Origin: a virus
DNA: 64,000 nt
IMG/VR virus record: IMGVR_UViG_3300037088_000559
Span: 1 to 64,000 of that record
Strand: one strand, 5' to 3'
In this document: positions 30,148-37,159 of the stretch, in pieces
Position numbering within the stretch: position 1 is the stretch's first letter
How the letters are laid out: every line of letters starts with the position of its first letter
Translations under genes and position numbers: made by a program
The notes under the pieces: model-generated
The model's database searches: none
Told to the model about the DNA's origin: nothing
What the model saw: the letters and a program-made list of their open reading frames with translations, nothing else

Positions 30148-30370
30148 CGGGTTGTACCTCCGGGGTGTGGTGGGTGCCTTGATGCGCCTCCAGGATTAGG
30201 ATACGCCATTCGAGCCGGTGAGCGCGCTTTGTGAGAGCTTCAACGGCGCGATATTGTAATGTCGTGAGCGTCGTAAGATCGTGCATCGAATCGTTATAGC
30301 GCGTCTCGGTGTAAGCGAGATTCACGCACGCAGTGAAGATTAAAACGGCGCAGGTATAGCGAGTCGTCAT
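29942..30370 (-). CDS. MTTRYT-family protein with N-terminal export or lipobox-like signal
   Basis: 142 residues, start after AAGGAGCCGAATT. The N-terminus MTTRYTCAVLIFTACVNLAY is a signal-like hydrophobic segment with Cys at a near-lipobox (IFTAC), followed by a helical part to about residue 90. The last 70 residues lie over the next gene and are Arg/Ser/His-rich, so the true selected end may be shorter. The start matches the 25-residue peptide at 31003-31080, a duplicated gene. Confidence 0.5.
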   Translation of the reverse strand: MTTRYTCAVLIFTACVNLAYTETRYNDSMHDLTTLTTLQYRAVEALTKRAHRLEWRILILEAHQGTHHTPEVQPDAVITSDPHRLRLAGWHHTDHGMGASPRRPQRRSSGPKRSSYGNRRPHRSSSHGSRRVNRASPRLSGA

Positions 30371-30381
30371 AATTCGGCTCC

Positions 30382-30990
30382 TTAGCTCGGGATCGTAAGC
30401 ATCCGGCGAATAATCGCCGCCATTTCGAGATGGGCTTTAGTATAGGCGGCGTCAGCGTCGGGGGTGGCGTCGGGGGCACGGGCGGCGTAGGCGGCGGCGG
30501 CGGCGGCGCGGGTGAAGGCATAGACGGCGTTGGCGGCGGCGTTGGCGGCGGCGTAGGCGTCGTCGGTGGCGGCGTAGGCGGCGGCGTAGATGGCGGCGTA
30601 AGCGGCGTAGGCGGCGGCGTAGATGGCGGCGTCGATATCGTAGGCGGCGTAGGCGTAGGCGTAGGCGGCGCGGGCGGCGCCTCGAACCTCTTGTAACGTT
30701 GCTTCCCCCCGTGCCCACTTCCGTGCCATTTCCAACGCTTTTGCCGGACGCTTTTCTTCCGGGGGTACATATTGCAACGCGGTTTCGGCGCACGCGCACG
30801 CCGCAAGCACCAGTTGTCGGCGAGTCGGCCACCCCTTTACACCGATCTGTCTCGCGCACAGCCAAAGCAGCCCGTCGGCGCGGGGACACGTCTCCCAGGC
30901 TTCGGTTAGGGTCTGGCTCGCGACAAAGCCCCGCGCTTCTGAACAAGCGCTGAATTCGCGGAGTAATCGTACTAATGCTCGATTCGTCAT
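30382..30990 (-). CDS. Ala/Tyr-repeat protein, copy B of duplicated unit
   Basis: 202 residues, AGGAGG before ATG 30990. Residues 1-105 are a globular domain with many Cys and Trp (LVLAACACAETALQYVPPEE, then ALEMARKWARGEATLQEVRG). Residues 106-185 are a repeat of AAYAA-type pentads (AYAAYAAIYAAAYAA), and a cap HLEMAAIIRRMLTIPS closes the protein. The globular part and cap are nearly the same as in the gene at 31093-31740, while repeat number and content differ. Function unknown; a long Ala-rich helix is expected. Confidence 0.75.
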   Translation of the reverse strand: MTNRALVRLLREFSACSEARGFVASQTLTEAWETCPRADGLLWLCARQIGVKGWPTRRQLVLAACACAETALQYVPPEEKRPAKALEMARKWARGEATLQEVRGAARAAYAYAYAAYDIDAAIYAAAYAAYAAIYAAAYAATDDAYAAANAAANAVYAFTRAAAAAAYAARAPDATPDADAAYTKAHLEMAAIIRRMLTIPS

Positions 30991-31002
30991 GGTGAAATCC
31001 TC

Positions 31003-31080
31003 CTAATGGCGCGCCTCGGTGTAGGCGAGGTTTAGTACTGTGGCGAGGGTAAGGGTAACATAGGTGTAGCGAGCGGACAT
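31003..31080 (-). CDS. 25-residue hydrophobic peptide, truncated paralogue of MTTRYT protein
   Basis: ATG 31078-31080 with AAGGAGCTTCACGT, TAG 31003-31005. Sequence MSARYTYVTLTLATVLNLAY then TEARH; compare MTTRYTCAVLIFTACVNLAY then TETRY in the gene at 30370. The shared frame, start and ribosome site show duplication of the two-gene unit. It stops right after the hydrophobic segment. Confidence 0.6.
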   Translation of the reverse strand: MSARYTYVTLTLATVLNLAYTEARH

Positions 31081-31092
31081 ACGTGAAGCTCC

Positions 31093-31740
31093 TTAGCTCG
31101 GGATCGTAAGCATCCGGCGAATAATCGCCGCCATTTCGAGATGGGCGGCGGCGGCGGCGTAGGCGGTGTGGGCGGCGGCGGCGGCGTAGGCGGTGTGGGC
31201 GGCGGCGTCGGCGATGGCGTCGGTGTAGGCGACGGCGGTGTGGGCGGCGTCGGTGTGGGCGGCGGCGGCGTAGGCGGCGGCGTCGGCGATGGCGTCGGTG
31301 TAGGCGACGGCGTAGGCGGCGGCGGTGGTGCAGGCGGCGGCGGCGGCGGCGTAGGCGGCGTTGGCGGCGTTGGTGGCGTTGGTGGCGGTGTGGGCGGCGT
31401 AGGCGTAGGCGTAGGCGGCGCGGGCGGCGCCTCGAACCTCTTGTAACGTTGCTTCCCCCCGTGCCCACTTCCGTGCCATTTCCAACGCTTTTGCCGGACG
31501 CTTTTCTTCCGGGGGAATGTACTGCAACGTGGTTTCGGCGCACGCGCACGCCGCAAGCACCACCTGCTGATGCGTCGGCCACCCTTTTACGCCCAGCTGT
31601 TTCGTGCATAGCCATAACATCCAGTCGGCGCGGGGACACGTCTCCCAGGCTTCGGTTAGGGTCTGGCTCGCGACAAAGGCGCACGCTTCTGAGCAGGCGC
31701 CGAGTTTACGGAGCAATCGTAACAATGTTGGATTCGTCAT
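31093..31740 (-). CDS. Ala/Tyr-repeat protein, copy A of duplicated unit
   Basis: 215 residues from ATG 31740 (AGGAGGATTTCACC; the open frame runs further upstream but without a site). The first 105 residues closely match the paralogue at 30382-30990, then a longer repeat region with AAYAAAAAHTA, AYTDAIADAAA units and the same HLEMAAIIRRMLTIPS cap. The DNA of the repeat is a GGCGGCGTAGGCGGC-type satellite, prone to slippage, so copy number probably varies between relatives. Confidence 0.75.
   Translation of the reverse strand: MTNPTLLRLLRKLGACSEACAFVASQTLTEAWETCPRADWMLWLCTKQLGVKGWPTHQQVVLAACACAETTLQYIPPEEKRPAKALEMARKWARGEATLQEVRGAARAAYAYAYAAHTATNATNAANAAYAAAAAACTTAAAYAVAYTDAIADAAAYAAAAHTDAAHTAVAYTDAIADAAAHTAYAAAAAHTAYAAAAAHLEMAAIIRRMLTIPS
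31141..31415. repeat. GGCGGCGTAGGC-type coding satellite (also 30449-30680 and 32214-32492)
   Basis: Three arrays of short imperfect repeats built from GGCGGCGTAGGCGGC-like units, in three different leftward genes. They encode Ala runs broken by Tyr, Thr, Asn, His or Asp. Array lengths are all multiples of three with no stop, showing selection for the frame. The opposite strand is therefore also open and gives long false Gly-rich or Arg-rich frames. Confidence 0.9.
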
Positions 31741-31774
31741 GGTGAAATCCTCCTGTTTGATGTGTCGTACTGGG

Positions 31775-32143
31775 TTATAAATCCCGCACTGTCCAGCGCT
31801 TGGTGCGGGATTTGGCGGTGTGGTCAACACATTTAATCACCTGTCCCACGTTGCCGACCGCCGCCAGAGTCACGGGTTCGTAGCGGTTATACGCCGGGGT
31901 GAGATCGCGAATGGCGTGATCGGTTTGGTAAATCATCCACTTGCGGTCGCGGGTGGCAATATAGTGCTGCGTATCGCTCACCAGATGCCCATCACGCACC
32001 ATGGGTATCTTGATCCAATCGAGCCCGCTAACCGTGCGGAGTTTGCATTTAAGCCTATAGAGAAGCTGGGAATCGCGTGAGACACGCGGCTCGCCTTTGT
32101 CGCGCTGGATCGTGAGGGTACTGGCGTCGGTGGTGATCGTCAT
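31775..32143 (-). CDS. hypothetical beta-rich protein
   Basis: 122 residues, GGAGGTCTAACCC before ATG. Alternating pattern (MTITTDASTLTIQRDKGEPR, KCKLRTVSGLDWIKIPMVRD, RKWMIYQTDHAIRDL) suggests a beta-sandwich-like small protein. It lies between two Ala/Tyr-repeat genes. No family recognised. Confidence 0.65.
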   Translation of the reverse strand: MTITTDASTLTIQRDKGEPRVSRDSQLLYRLKCKLRTVSGLDWIKIPMVRDGHLVSDTQHYIATRDRKWMIYQTDHAIRDLTPAYNRYEPVTLAAVGNVGQVIKCVDHTAKSRTKRWTVRDL

Positions 32144-32146
32144 GGG

Positions 32147-32920
32147 TTAGACCTCCGTAGCTAAGACCTCTTGTAAAAGGTGAGTTAAATCGTAAGAAAA
32201 TTTCTCAAGGACGTTGGCGGCGGCGGCGGCGGCGTAGGCGGCGGTGTAGGCGGCGTCGGCTTTGGCGGCGGCGGCGGCGTAGGCGGCGGTGTAGGCGGCG
32301 TCGGCTTTGGCGGCGGCGGCGGCGGCGGCGTAGGCGGCGGCGTAGGCGGCGTCGGCTTTGGCGGCGGCGGCGGCGTAGGCGGCGTTGGCGGCGTTGGCGT
32401 TGGCGGCGTTGGCGGCGGCGGTGTAGGCGGCGGTGTAGGCGGCGGCGTTGGCGTTGGCGGCGTTGGCGTTGGCGGCGTAGGCGGCGTCGTAAGTTCGATC
32501 TTTCCCGCTTTTCCAATCTTCGGCCCATTTCGTAAACACCTCTTTTCCTGGCCAGTCTCCGGTTAGTTCTAAAGCGATCCGCAAAGCAGCGAGGATTCGT
32601 TGATGTTTAGTGAATTGCGGGAGCGCGAACCGTTCGCGCAAGGTAAGGGTCTTAACACCAATTTTAGTGCCGCTGTTGGCCACGACTTCCGGGGTTTCGG
32701 CGGCGTAGAGGTGTGGGTGATCGAATGCGGCGTGTATAGGATTCATAAACGCCGTAATTTCGGGCGAGAGATAGGCGTGGATAATTTCGGAGGTGCATAG
32801 CGCCGTCCCGTCACCCGCAACGGTTACGGTTTCGCCAATACGCCAGTGCGTCTCGCCATCTTGACCTCGGCGGGTGTAGCCGTCGGAATCGGTGAGTTTA
32901 TACACGGTGATCATCGTCAT
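32147..32920 (-). CDS. DUF7666-like domain protein with Ala/Tyr repeats
   Basis: 257 residues, GGAG before ATG. Residues 1-95 match the phage DUF7666 type (MITVYKLTDSDGYTRRGQDG, WRIGETVTVAGDG, LCTSEIIHAYLSPEITAFMN): a short domain of unknown function, usually at protein N-termini. Residues 105-140 are helical with ALELTGDWPGKEVFTKWAED, then about 95 residues of AAYAANANAANA- and AAKADAAYTAAY-type repeats, then the cap VLEKFSYDLTHLLQEVLATE. A third, unrelated N-domain on the same repeat type. Confidence 0.75.
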   Translation of the reverse strand: MTMITVYKLTDSDGYTRRGQDGETHWRIGETVTVAGDGTALCTSEIIHAYLSPEITAFMNPIHAAFDHPHLYAAETPEVVANSGTKIGVKTLTLRERFALPQFTKHQRILAALRIALELTGDWPGKEVFTKWAEDWKSGKDRTYDAAYAANANAANANAAAYTAAYTAAANAANANAANAAYAAAAAKADAAYAAAYAAAAAAAKADAAYTAAYAAAAAKADAAYTAAYAAAAAANVLEKFSYDLTHLLQEVLATEV

Positions 32921-32977
32921 GGGTTATAACGCTCCTTTTTGGACGGACGTTAATCGTGGTAAGCACGCGAGGGGCCG

Positions 32978-33388
32978 TTAGATTCCCCAACCGTCCTCTT
33001 GACCTCCCCGAGTGTTAAATGAGCCATCGGGGAAGTGTATCTTGACGGCGTACCCACGGGGATCGTGATTGCGCATATGCTTAAGGCCGTACGATTCGAG
33101 TATTCGCGTTACCTCGGCGTTGAGGCGTACGTTACGGGCCTGCTCGCGGTTTGATACTTCGCGGTTGCAGAATGCTTCGTCAAGCCGACTAATCGCGCGT
33201 GCGAGGCTCTTAAGCTTGGCGGCGTGAAAGCAGACGAGGCGAGCGTGGAAAGCCTCGCGTATCGTTGGTTCATAGTGGCGATATTCTTGAACAATGCGAG
33301 GAACGGCGGAATTGGCCATAGGATCGTAATAACGGATAACTTGATAAAGCTTCAGAGCAAGTAGACATTCTTCGTTGATTTTAGGCAT
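32978..33388 (-). CDS. hypothetical helical protein
   Basis: 136 residues from ATG 33388 (AAGGTGG site). Helical with basic and aromatic residues (CLLALKLYQVIRYYDPMANS, LVCFHAAKLKSLARAISRLD), and a C-terminal beta hairpin YAVKIHFPDGSFNTRGGQED. No motif recognised. Confidence 0.65.
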   Translation of the reverse strand: MPKINEECLLALKLYQVIRYYDPMANSAVPRIVQEYRHYEPTIREAFHARLVCFHAAKLKSLARAISRLDEAFCNREVSNREQARNVRLNAEVTRILESYGLKHMRNHDPRGYAVKIHFPDGSFNTRGGQEDGWGI

Positions 33389-33492
33389 TGTAACCACCTT
33401 CTGAGCGTATCTGCGGCGCTCCCCGGTTTTGCGCGGTGGGTTATATCCCCCCGCTGCGTGAGGTGAGTAGCATGTAAGGGGCCGTACGTACG

Positions 33493-33822
33493 CTAATCCT
33501 CCGACGGGTACATACAGTCAGCATACGTTAGCTCGCTGTCTTCGCTGACCCAAGGAATCTCGCGTTTACCGCATACCGCGCGAAAGTCGGTGATCACTTG
33601 GAAGTCACCGGCATTCGTTGCTAACCACCGATCAACGTTGCGGCGGGTGAAGGCGCCGATATTCGCGAGGTCATAATTGCGCAGCTCGTAACGGTACGCG
33701 CACGTTGTAGCGGGCATCCATATGGTTCCGATAACCTCAACGTAGGCGATACGTACCCGAGCGCGAATATACGGATTGGGATGAAGCTGTTTCGGAACTG
33801 CGGGAATTTGTGAGGTTGACAT
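33493..33822 (-). CDS. hypothetical protein
   Basis: 109 residues, AAGGAGCTTACAACG before ATG. Beta-rich middle (RVRIAYVEVIGTIWMPATTC, YRYELRNYDLANIG) and acidic C-terminus (SEDSELTYADCMYPSED). Appears to be one of many early accessory proteins; unknown function. Confidence 0.65.
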   Translation of the reverse strand: MSTSQIPAVPKQLHPNPYIRARVRIAYVEVIGTIWMPATTCAYRYELRNYDLANIGAFTRRNVDRWLATNAGDFQVITDFRAVCGKREIPWVSEDSELTYADCMYPSED

Positions 33823-33866
33823 CGTTGTAAGCTCCTTCGTATCGTGAGTGATCTAACTGTGATGTG

Positions 33867-34226
33867 CTACCCGCCGAACCGCCGGTAAACCTCGAAGCTT
33901 AGATACTCTGCGTGCTGGGCGCAATAGTCGCGTTGGATTTTGGTGTACCGCGCGAAATACTCCGCATCGGTATCGCCTGGGCGCAAGGTGAGAAACGTCA
34001 TCAGCGATTTAATGCAATCGTCGGAATCTTGCGCGTGTAAAGGGGAACATCGGAAGTCTTCACCCTCGAATAGCAAGGTCGTAACGCGGTGTTCCTTCAT
34101 GGTGAGCTTGTATCCCAGGTGGTTATCCGACTGCCCGAGGGAATAAAGCTTGAGAGTGAAGATCGGCCCCTCACCCTTGCGGTAGGGGAAGAATCGAACC
34201 GTACGCATACAATCTGAGGTGTTCAT
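33867..34226 (-). CDS. hypothetical protein
   Basis: 119 residues, AGAGGACAACGCTA before ATG. Mixed alpha/beta (RFFPYRKGEGPIFTLKLYSL, RVTTLLFEGEDFRCSPLHAQ) with a helical end (YTKIQRDYCAQHAEYLSFEV). Each gene in this block has its own ribosome site and an untranslated gap. No motif recognised. Confidence 0.65.
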   Translation of the reverse strand: MNTSDCMRTVRFFPYRKGEGPIFTLKLYSLGQSDNHLGYKLTMKEHRVTTLLFEGEDFRCSPLHAQDSDDCIKSLMTFLTLRPGDTDAEYFARYTKIQRDYCAQHAEYLSFEVYRRFGG

Positions 34227-34245
34227 TAGCGTTGTCCTCTTAGGC

Positions 34246-34515
34246 TCACGTTTCTGCCTGATCCGACTGTCGAGCTGTCACTACTCGGCAGCGGGGCCAA
34301 GTGGTCGTGAAAAGTTTTTCAGGCGCAATCTCACCATCTTGCATTGGGCGATACTGGCCGCGCGAAGTTGTGCGATAGATACAGCCATCGACTCCAAGTG
34401 CCCACATCTTTTGAAACCTCCCATCGTGATTGTGGGTGAGGTGAAGACCCTGGTTCACCTTCTTTAGAATTTCTACCTGCTTGCGTATGCCGTGTTCGCT
34501 TATCGTGATTGTCAT
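34246..34515 (-). CDS. hypothetical protein, first gene after regulatory region
   Basis: 89 residues from ATG 34515 (AGGAGGG, 8 bases; ATG 34521 is an alternative). Begins MTITISEHGIRKQVEILKKV and contains VDGCIYRTTSRGQYRP, a small beta structure. It heads the leftward accessory operon downstream of the operator-like region at 34.58-34.80 kb. Confidence 0.6.
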   Translation of the reverse strand: MTITISEHGIRKQVEILKKVNQGLHLTHNHDGRFQKMWALGVDGCIYRTTSRGQYRPMQDGEIAPEKLFTTTWPRCRVVTARQSDQAET

Positions 34516-34578
34516 CTTCATTCCCTCCTGCCCTATTTCACGACCCTGGGGGATTTGACTCCGTACGTTAGAGGATAG

Positions 34579-34804
34579 AGCACGTTGCTCGCCATTGGGC
34601 GGCAGTAAATAACTACCGACCGGACGGTGGGTAAACGTCGTAATTTCTAAGGTGTGTCTATTAAACCACAAAGTGTGGTAAATTAACCACAGTCGAGTTT
34701 TAACTCGTTTGTTATCATATACTTACAGAGACCGAAGTCGGCGCGTGAGTAGGTTAACGTTAGGTGATATTAGCTAACGTATAGCTTAACTAGATAACGT
34801 TAAC
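34579..34804. promoter_or_regulatory. gene-free region rich in dyads, probable operator/promoter region
   Basis: Contains TGTGGT-AAATTA-ACCACA (34674-34691), CGAGTT-TT-AACTCG (34694-34707), and GTTAACGTTA (34753-34762) with its exact inverse TAACGTTAAC (34795-34804). At 34579-34595 AGCACGTTGCTCGCCAT is repeated exactly at 36240-36256. The region is more AT-rich than its surroundings. I could not find a convincing -35/-10 pair, so phage or host regulators binding the dyads are likely but unproven. Confidence 0.5.
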
Positions 34805-34888
34805 GGGGAGGCGATACGGACGCGGGGGTGAGGATAGGCGCGGGAATCGCGGGGACGGTAGGAATCGTGGGGAAGATGCCAGGTAGGG

Positions 34889-34932
34889 GGAAAAGAAAAC
34901 GCGCACCAGGTGATACGGGCTGGTGCGCGTTT
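34889..34932 (-). terminator. intrinsic terminator, leftward
   Basis: Perfect 13-bp stem AAACGCGCACCAG (34897-34909) with CTGGTGCGCGTTT (34920-34932), 10-base loop, followed leftward by TTTTCTTTT. A textbook rho-independent terminator that ends the operon of 34948-36215 before the regulatory region of the next one. Confidence 0.85.
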
Positions 34933-34947
34933 AGCGGTGGAGGCTGG

Positions 34948-35166
34948 TCAGCGTTCTTCGCGGAAGTTAGCGCGGGCGATTTTCGCGCGTTTCGTTCGCA
35001 GCGTTTCGCGATCACGCCAGCCGTCGTAACGGTCAACGGTGGCAGGCTCAAGCTTATCGAAGCACGTGAAGCATACGTAGCGTGGACGTGGCTCGCGTGT
35101 GGCGTAGAGGCCGTTATGGGCGGTGGTATGGCACTGGGCGCAAGGGTCCATTAGACAATCCCCCAT
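34948..35166 (-). CDS. small zinc-binding protein (two CxxC)
   Basis: 72 residues. CAQCHTTAHNG near the N-terminus and RPRYVCFTCFDKLEP in the middle give a four-cysteine treble-clef or ribbon-like zinc site; the C-terminus is basic (RTKRAKIARANFREER), so nucleic-acid binding is plausible. It overlaps the upstream gene by 16 bases and is followed by a terminator. Confidence 0.65.
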   Translation of the reverse strand: MGDCLMDPCAQCHTTAHNGLYATREPRPRYVCFTCFDKLEPATVDRYDGWRDRETLRTKRAKIARANFREER

Positions 35167-35624
35167 ATCTCGCGCATCGTACCGTATCGCGGTTTATAGT
35201 ACAGCGTAAGGTTACCGTGGTCGGAAAAATGGAGGACTTCGCCGACATAGCGCGCGGGAACTTCTGAGGTATCACTAACCTTTAGGCCGTTGAAGTCCTC
35301 CTCGAAAGTCTCGCTGAGCCATACGCCATAATCGGCACCATCGCCAGTATGCGAGCCGAAGTACATATAAGGTGGGCAGTGGTTATTGAGGATATCGAAT
35401 AACGCCTCTAGGTCGTATCCGACGCCTACGCTCTGCCAGTATTCAGCATCCTCGTTAACGTCCGAGGCTTTCCGAATCGCGTTGACTTGTTTACGTTCGT
35501 CCTGTGTTGGCGCCAGGTGCTGGGCTTCCCATAGGAAGCTTGGTATAAGATCCTCGGTTCGCATCGTACCCGAGCTTACCGAGCCGATTGAAAGGGTATC
35601 GTTCTTACGTCGTTTAGTGGCCAT
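35151..35624 (-). CDS. hypothetical acidic protein
   Basis: 157 residues, AGAGGAGC before ATG. A basic start (MATKRRKND) is followed by an acidic helical section and a C-terminal beta-rich part (PPYMYFGSHTGDGADYGVWL, LHFSDHGNLTLYYKPRYGTM). Acidic, DNA-mimic-like composition in the C-terminal half could suit an anti-host protein, but this is speculative. Confidence 0.65.
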   Translation of the reverse strand: MATKRRKNDTLSIGSVSSGTMRTEDLIPSFLWEAQHLAPTQDERKQVNAIRKASDVNEDAEYWQSVGVGYDLEALFDILNNHCPPYMYFGSHTGDGADYGVWLSETFEEDFNGLKVSDTSEVPARYVGEVLHFSDHGNLTLYYKPRYGTMREIWGIV

Positions 35625-35694
35625 TGTAGCCTTGCTCCTCTCGTTTTAGCAATAGTTAAACCAATTCGCGGCTGTGGGTACATCTCGCGTCGGT

Positions 35695-36000
35695 TTAGCC
35701 GGCTTGCGTGCTTGTGTCATCACACCAGAGTTGGTACTTTTGAATCCAGCTTTCGTTCGGATTGTGCTTGAAGCTATAGAGGTTCAGTTTGCGAGCCTGA
35801 AGACGCAGGAGTGTCAGCTTCACGAAGTCATCCTTGATTGTTTGTTTGGGAGTGGTGGCGCAAAGGGAATTTTCAAAGCGTTCAAGTTTACCGCAGAGAG
35901 CGGACCATTCGGGCTCGAAAGACTTCCCGATATAGCGGGTATCGAATCTTACCGTGTCTCTGAGTTCCTGAACGGCCTTAAAAAGTTCTTTTCGTGTCAT
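35695..36000 (-). CDS. hypothetical helical protein
   Basis: 101 residues, AAGGGTAGACCG before ATG. Helical and basic (MTRKELFKAVQELRDTVRFD, FVKLTLLRLQARKLNLYSFK). No motif recognised. Confidence 0.6.
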   Translation of the reverse strand: MTRKELFKAVQELRDTVRFDTRYIGKSFEPEWSALCGKLERFENSLCATTPKQTIKDDFVKLTLLRLQARKLNLYSFKHNPNESWIQKYQLWCDDTSTQAG

Positions 36001-36068
36001 CGGTCTACCCTTAGGGTTAAACTCCTCACCTTAGCGCCTGGTGGGGGATTAGGCGCTAACGTCGGAAG

Positions 36069-36215
36069 CTAGTACGCCAAGGCCCAACCGATAACCTGTT
36101 CGGGCGTCATATGAAGATTACGCCAGTACCACAATGTGTCAGCATTCGGCAGTAGAACCAAATGCGCTGCGGCTGCCCGCTCTTTCAATTCTTTTAACCA
36201 AGTATCATAGTCCAT
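36069..36215 (-). CDS. 48-residue hypothetical protein
   Basis: ATG 36213-36215 after GAGGTGAGCGAA, stop TAG 36069-36071. The protein MDYDTWLKELKERAAAAHLV then LLPNADTLWYWRNLHMTPEQ reads like two helices; the last part, MTPEQVIGWALAY, has the TPEQ helix start often seen in small HTH-like phage proteins. First gene of its leftward operon. Confidence 0.6.
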   Translation of the reverse strand: MDYDTWLKELKERAAAAHLVLLPNADTLWYWRNLHMTPEQVIGWALAY

Positions 36216-36518
36216 TTCGCTCACCTCACCTTACTCCGTAGCACGTTGCTCGCCATCACGTAACGTACCACGGCCGCGTTATATCCCGCGCCCGTGATAC
36301 TGGTACGTGACGCTTGGGACCCGGGACCCATAGTCGTGAGCATCGTAACTCTGCCGGCCAGCGCGCCCACGGGTAGGCGTGCACCCCCACCCTATCACCG
36401 GCGGTACCCCCCATAGGGGCGCGCGGGCCGTCGCCCGCAAAATTTCCAGGATATACGGCCTGAAAACTATTATCTATTCTATCAACGTTTCTACTCTACG
36501 TAATATGCGATTAAAATG
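36216..36518. other. gene-free divergent intergenic region
   Basis: About 300 bases between leftward accessory genes and rightward late genes. It holds AGCACGTTGCTCGCCAT (36240-36256, repeated at 34579-34595), a short dyad ACGTACCA...TGGTACGT, a tandem GGGACCC pair and a GCGGGC-CGTC-GCCCGC hairpin followed by AAAATTT. The right part (36450-36515) is AT-rich, as an UP element might be, directly upstream of the late promoter. I see no open frame in it. Confidence 0.5.
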
Positions 36519-36547
36519 TTGATTTCGCCTGGCACCTATGCTACGAT
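36519..36547 (+). promoter_or_regulatory. late promoter P1
   Basis: TTGATT (36519-36524), 17-base spacer ending TGC, TACGAT (36542-36547); TGC before the box makes it an extended -10. The sequence onward (CGGGCACTAAAAGGAG) recurs almost unchanged at the second late promoter. Drives the Mom-like gene and probably the whole late region. Confidence 0.7.
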
Positions 36548-36571
36548 ACCGGGCACTAAAAGGAGCCGTAC

Positions 36572-37159
36572 ATGGAACCGGCGTTTTCCTGTTGGCGTGT
36601 TCAACTCGCGAGCCGTTCCGCTATTGATCCATTCATTAAGAAGCACTATCTGCGCCGCTGGCCCGGAGTTGTAACACTGAACCTCGGTTTATTCGACGGG
36701 CAGAGGAATATCGGTTGTGCCGTGTTCGCTTTGCCTCCACGCGAGACGATGAAGCGTTACGGTGTCCCGCTCGTTTGGGAACTCGCGCGGTTGTACATCG
36801 AAGACACGACACCGGCCAATGCTGAGACTTGGTTCGTGGCGCGGGCGATTCGCTGGATTCAACGGGACTATCCAGACGTTACATGTCTGGTCTCATACGC
36901 CGATCCTTCGGCCGGGCATCGCGGGACGATCTATCAAGCCGGAAGTTGGATTGCCGACGGGCGTACTGACCAGGAACGGAAGACCCCGCGCTTCGATTAT
37001 CGTAACCCCATAACCAAGAAGATGTACTCCCGGCGTTCGCACGTTCCTGATGATGTCGTTCCCGAGCGCGTCCCGCGTATCTCAAAACTCCGGTATGTTT
37101 ATTGGTTGGATGGCTCGCACGAGAAACGTAGACAAGTCCAACGATTAAGTTTACGTTGA
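36572..37159 (+). CDS. Mom-like adenine-modification protein
   Basis: 195 residues, AAAAGGAGCCGTAC before ATG. The motifs KKHYLRRWPG, VWELARLYIEDTTPANAETW, and VSYADPSAGHRGTIYQAGSW (Tyr109 region) match the Mom family of phage Mu-type proteins, GNAT-related enzymes that convert adenine in DNA to a methylcarbamoyl-type modified base and so block restriction. Length is close to the family norm. It is placed between the late promoter and the terminase genes, so modification would occur just before packaging. Confidence 0.78.
   Translation: MEPAFSCWRVQLASRSAIDPFIKKHYLRRWPGVVTLNLGLFDGQRNIGCAVFALPPRETMKRYGVPLVWELARLYIEDTTPANAETWFVARAIRWIQRDYPDVTCLVSYADPSAGHRGTIYQAGSWIADGRTDQERKTPRFDYRNPITKKMYSRRSHVPDDVVPERVPRISKLRYVYWLDGSHEKRRQVQRLSLR

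Noticed and set aside
30452-31684. A 410-residue Arg-rich open frame on the minus strand and Gly-rich plus-strand frames (30430-30696, 31141-31446)
   Set aside because: They are alternative frames of the GGCGGC satellite; composition is pure Arg or Gly repeats and they cross real gene boundaries with conserved ribosome sites.
36330-36430. Apparent GC-rich hairpins in the divergent region as a structured RNA
   Set aside because: The stems are short (4-6 bp) and separate, and transcription of this stretch is not indicated by promoters.
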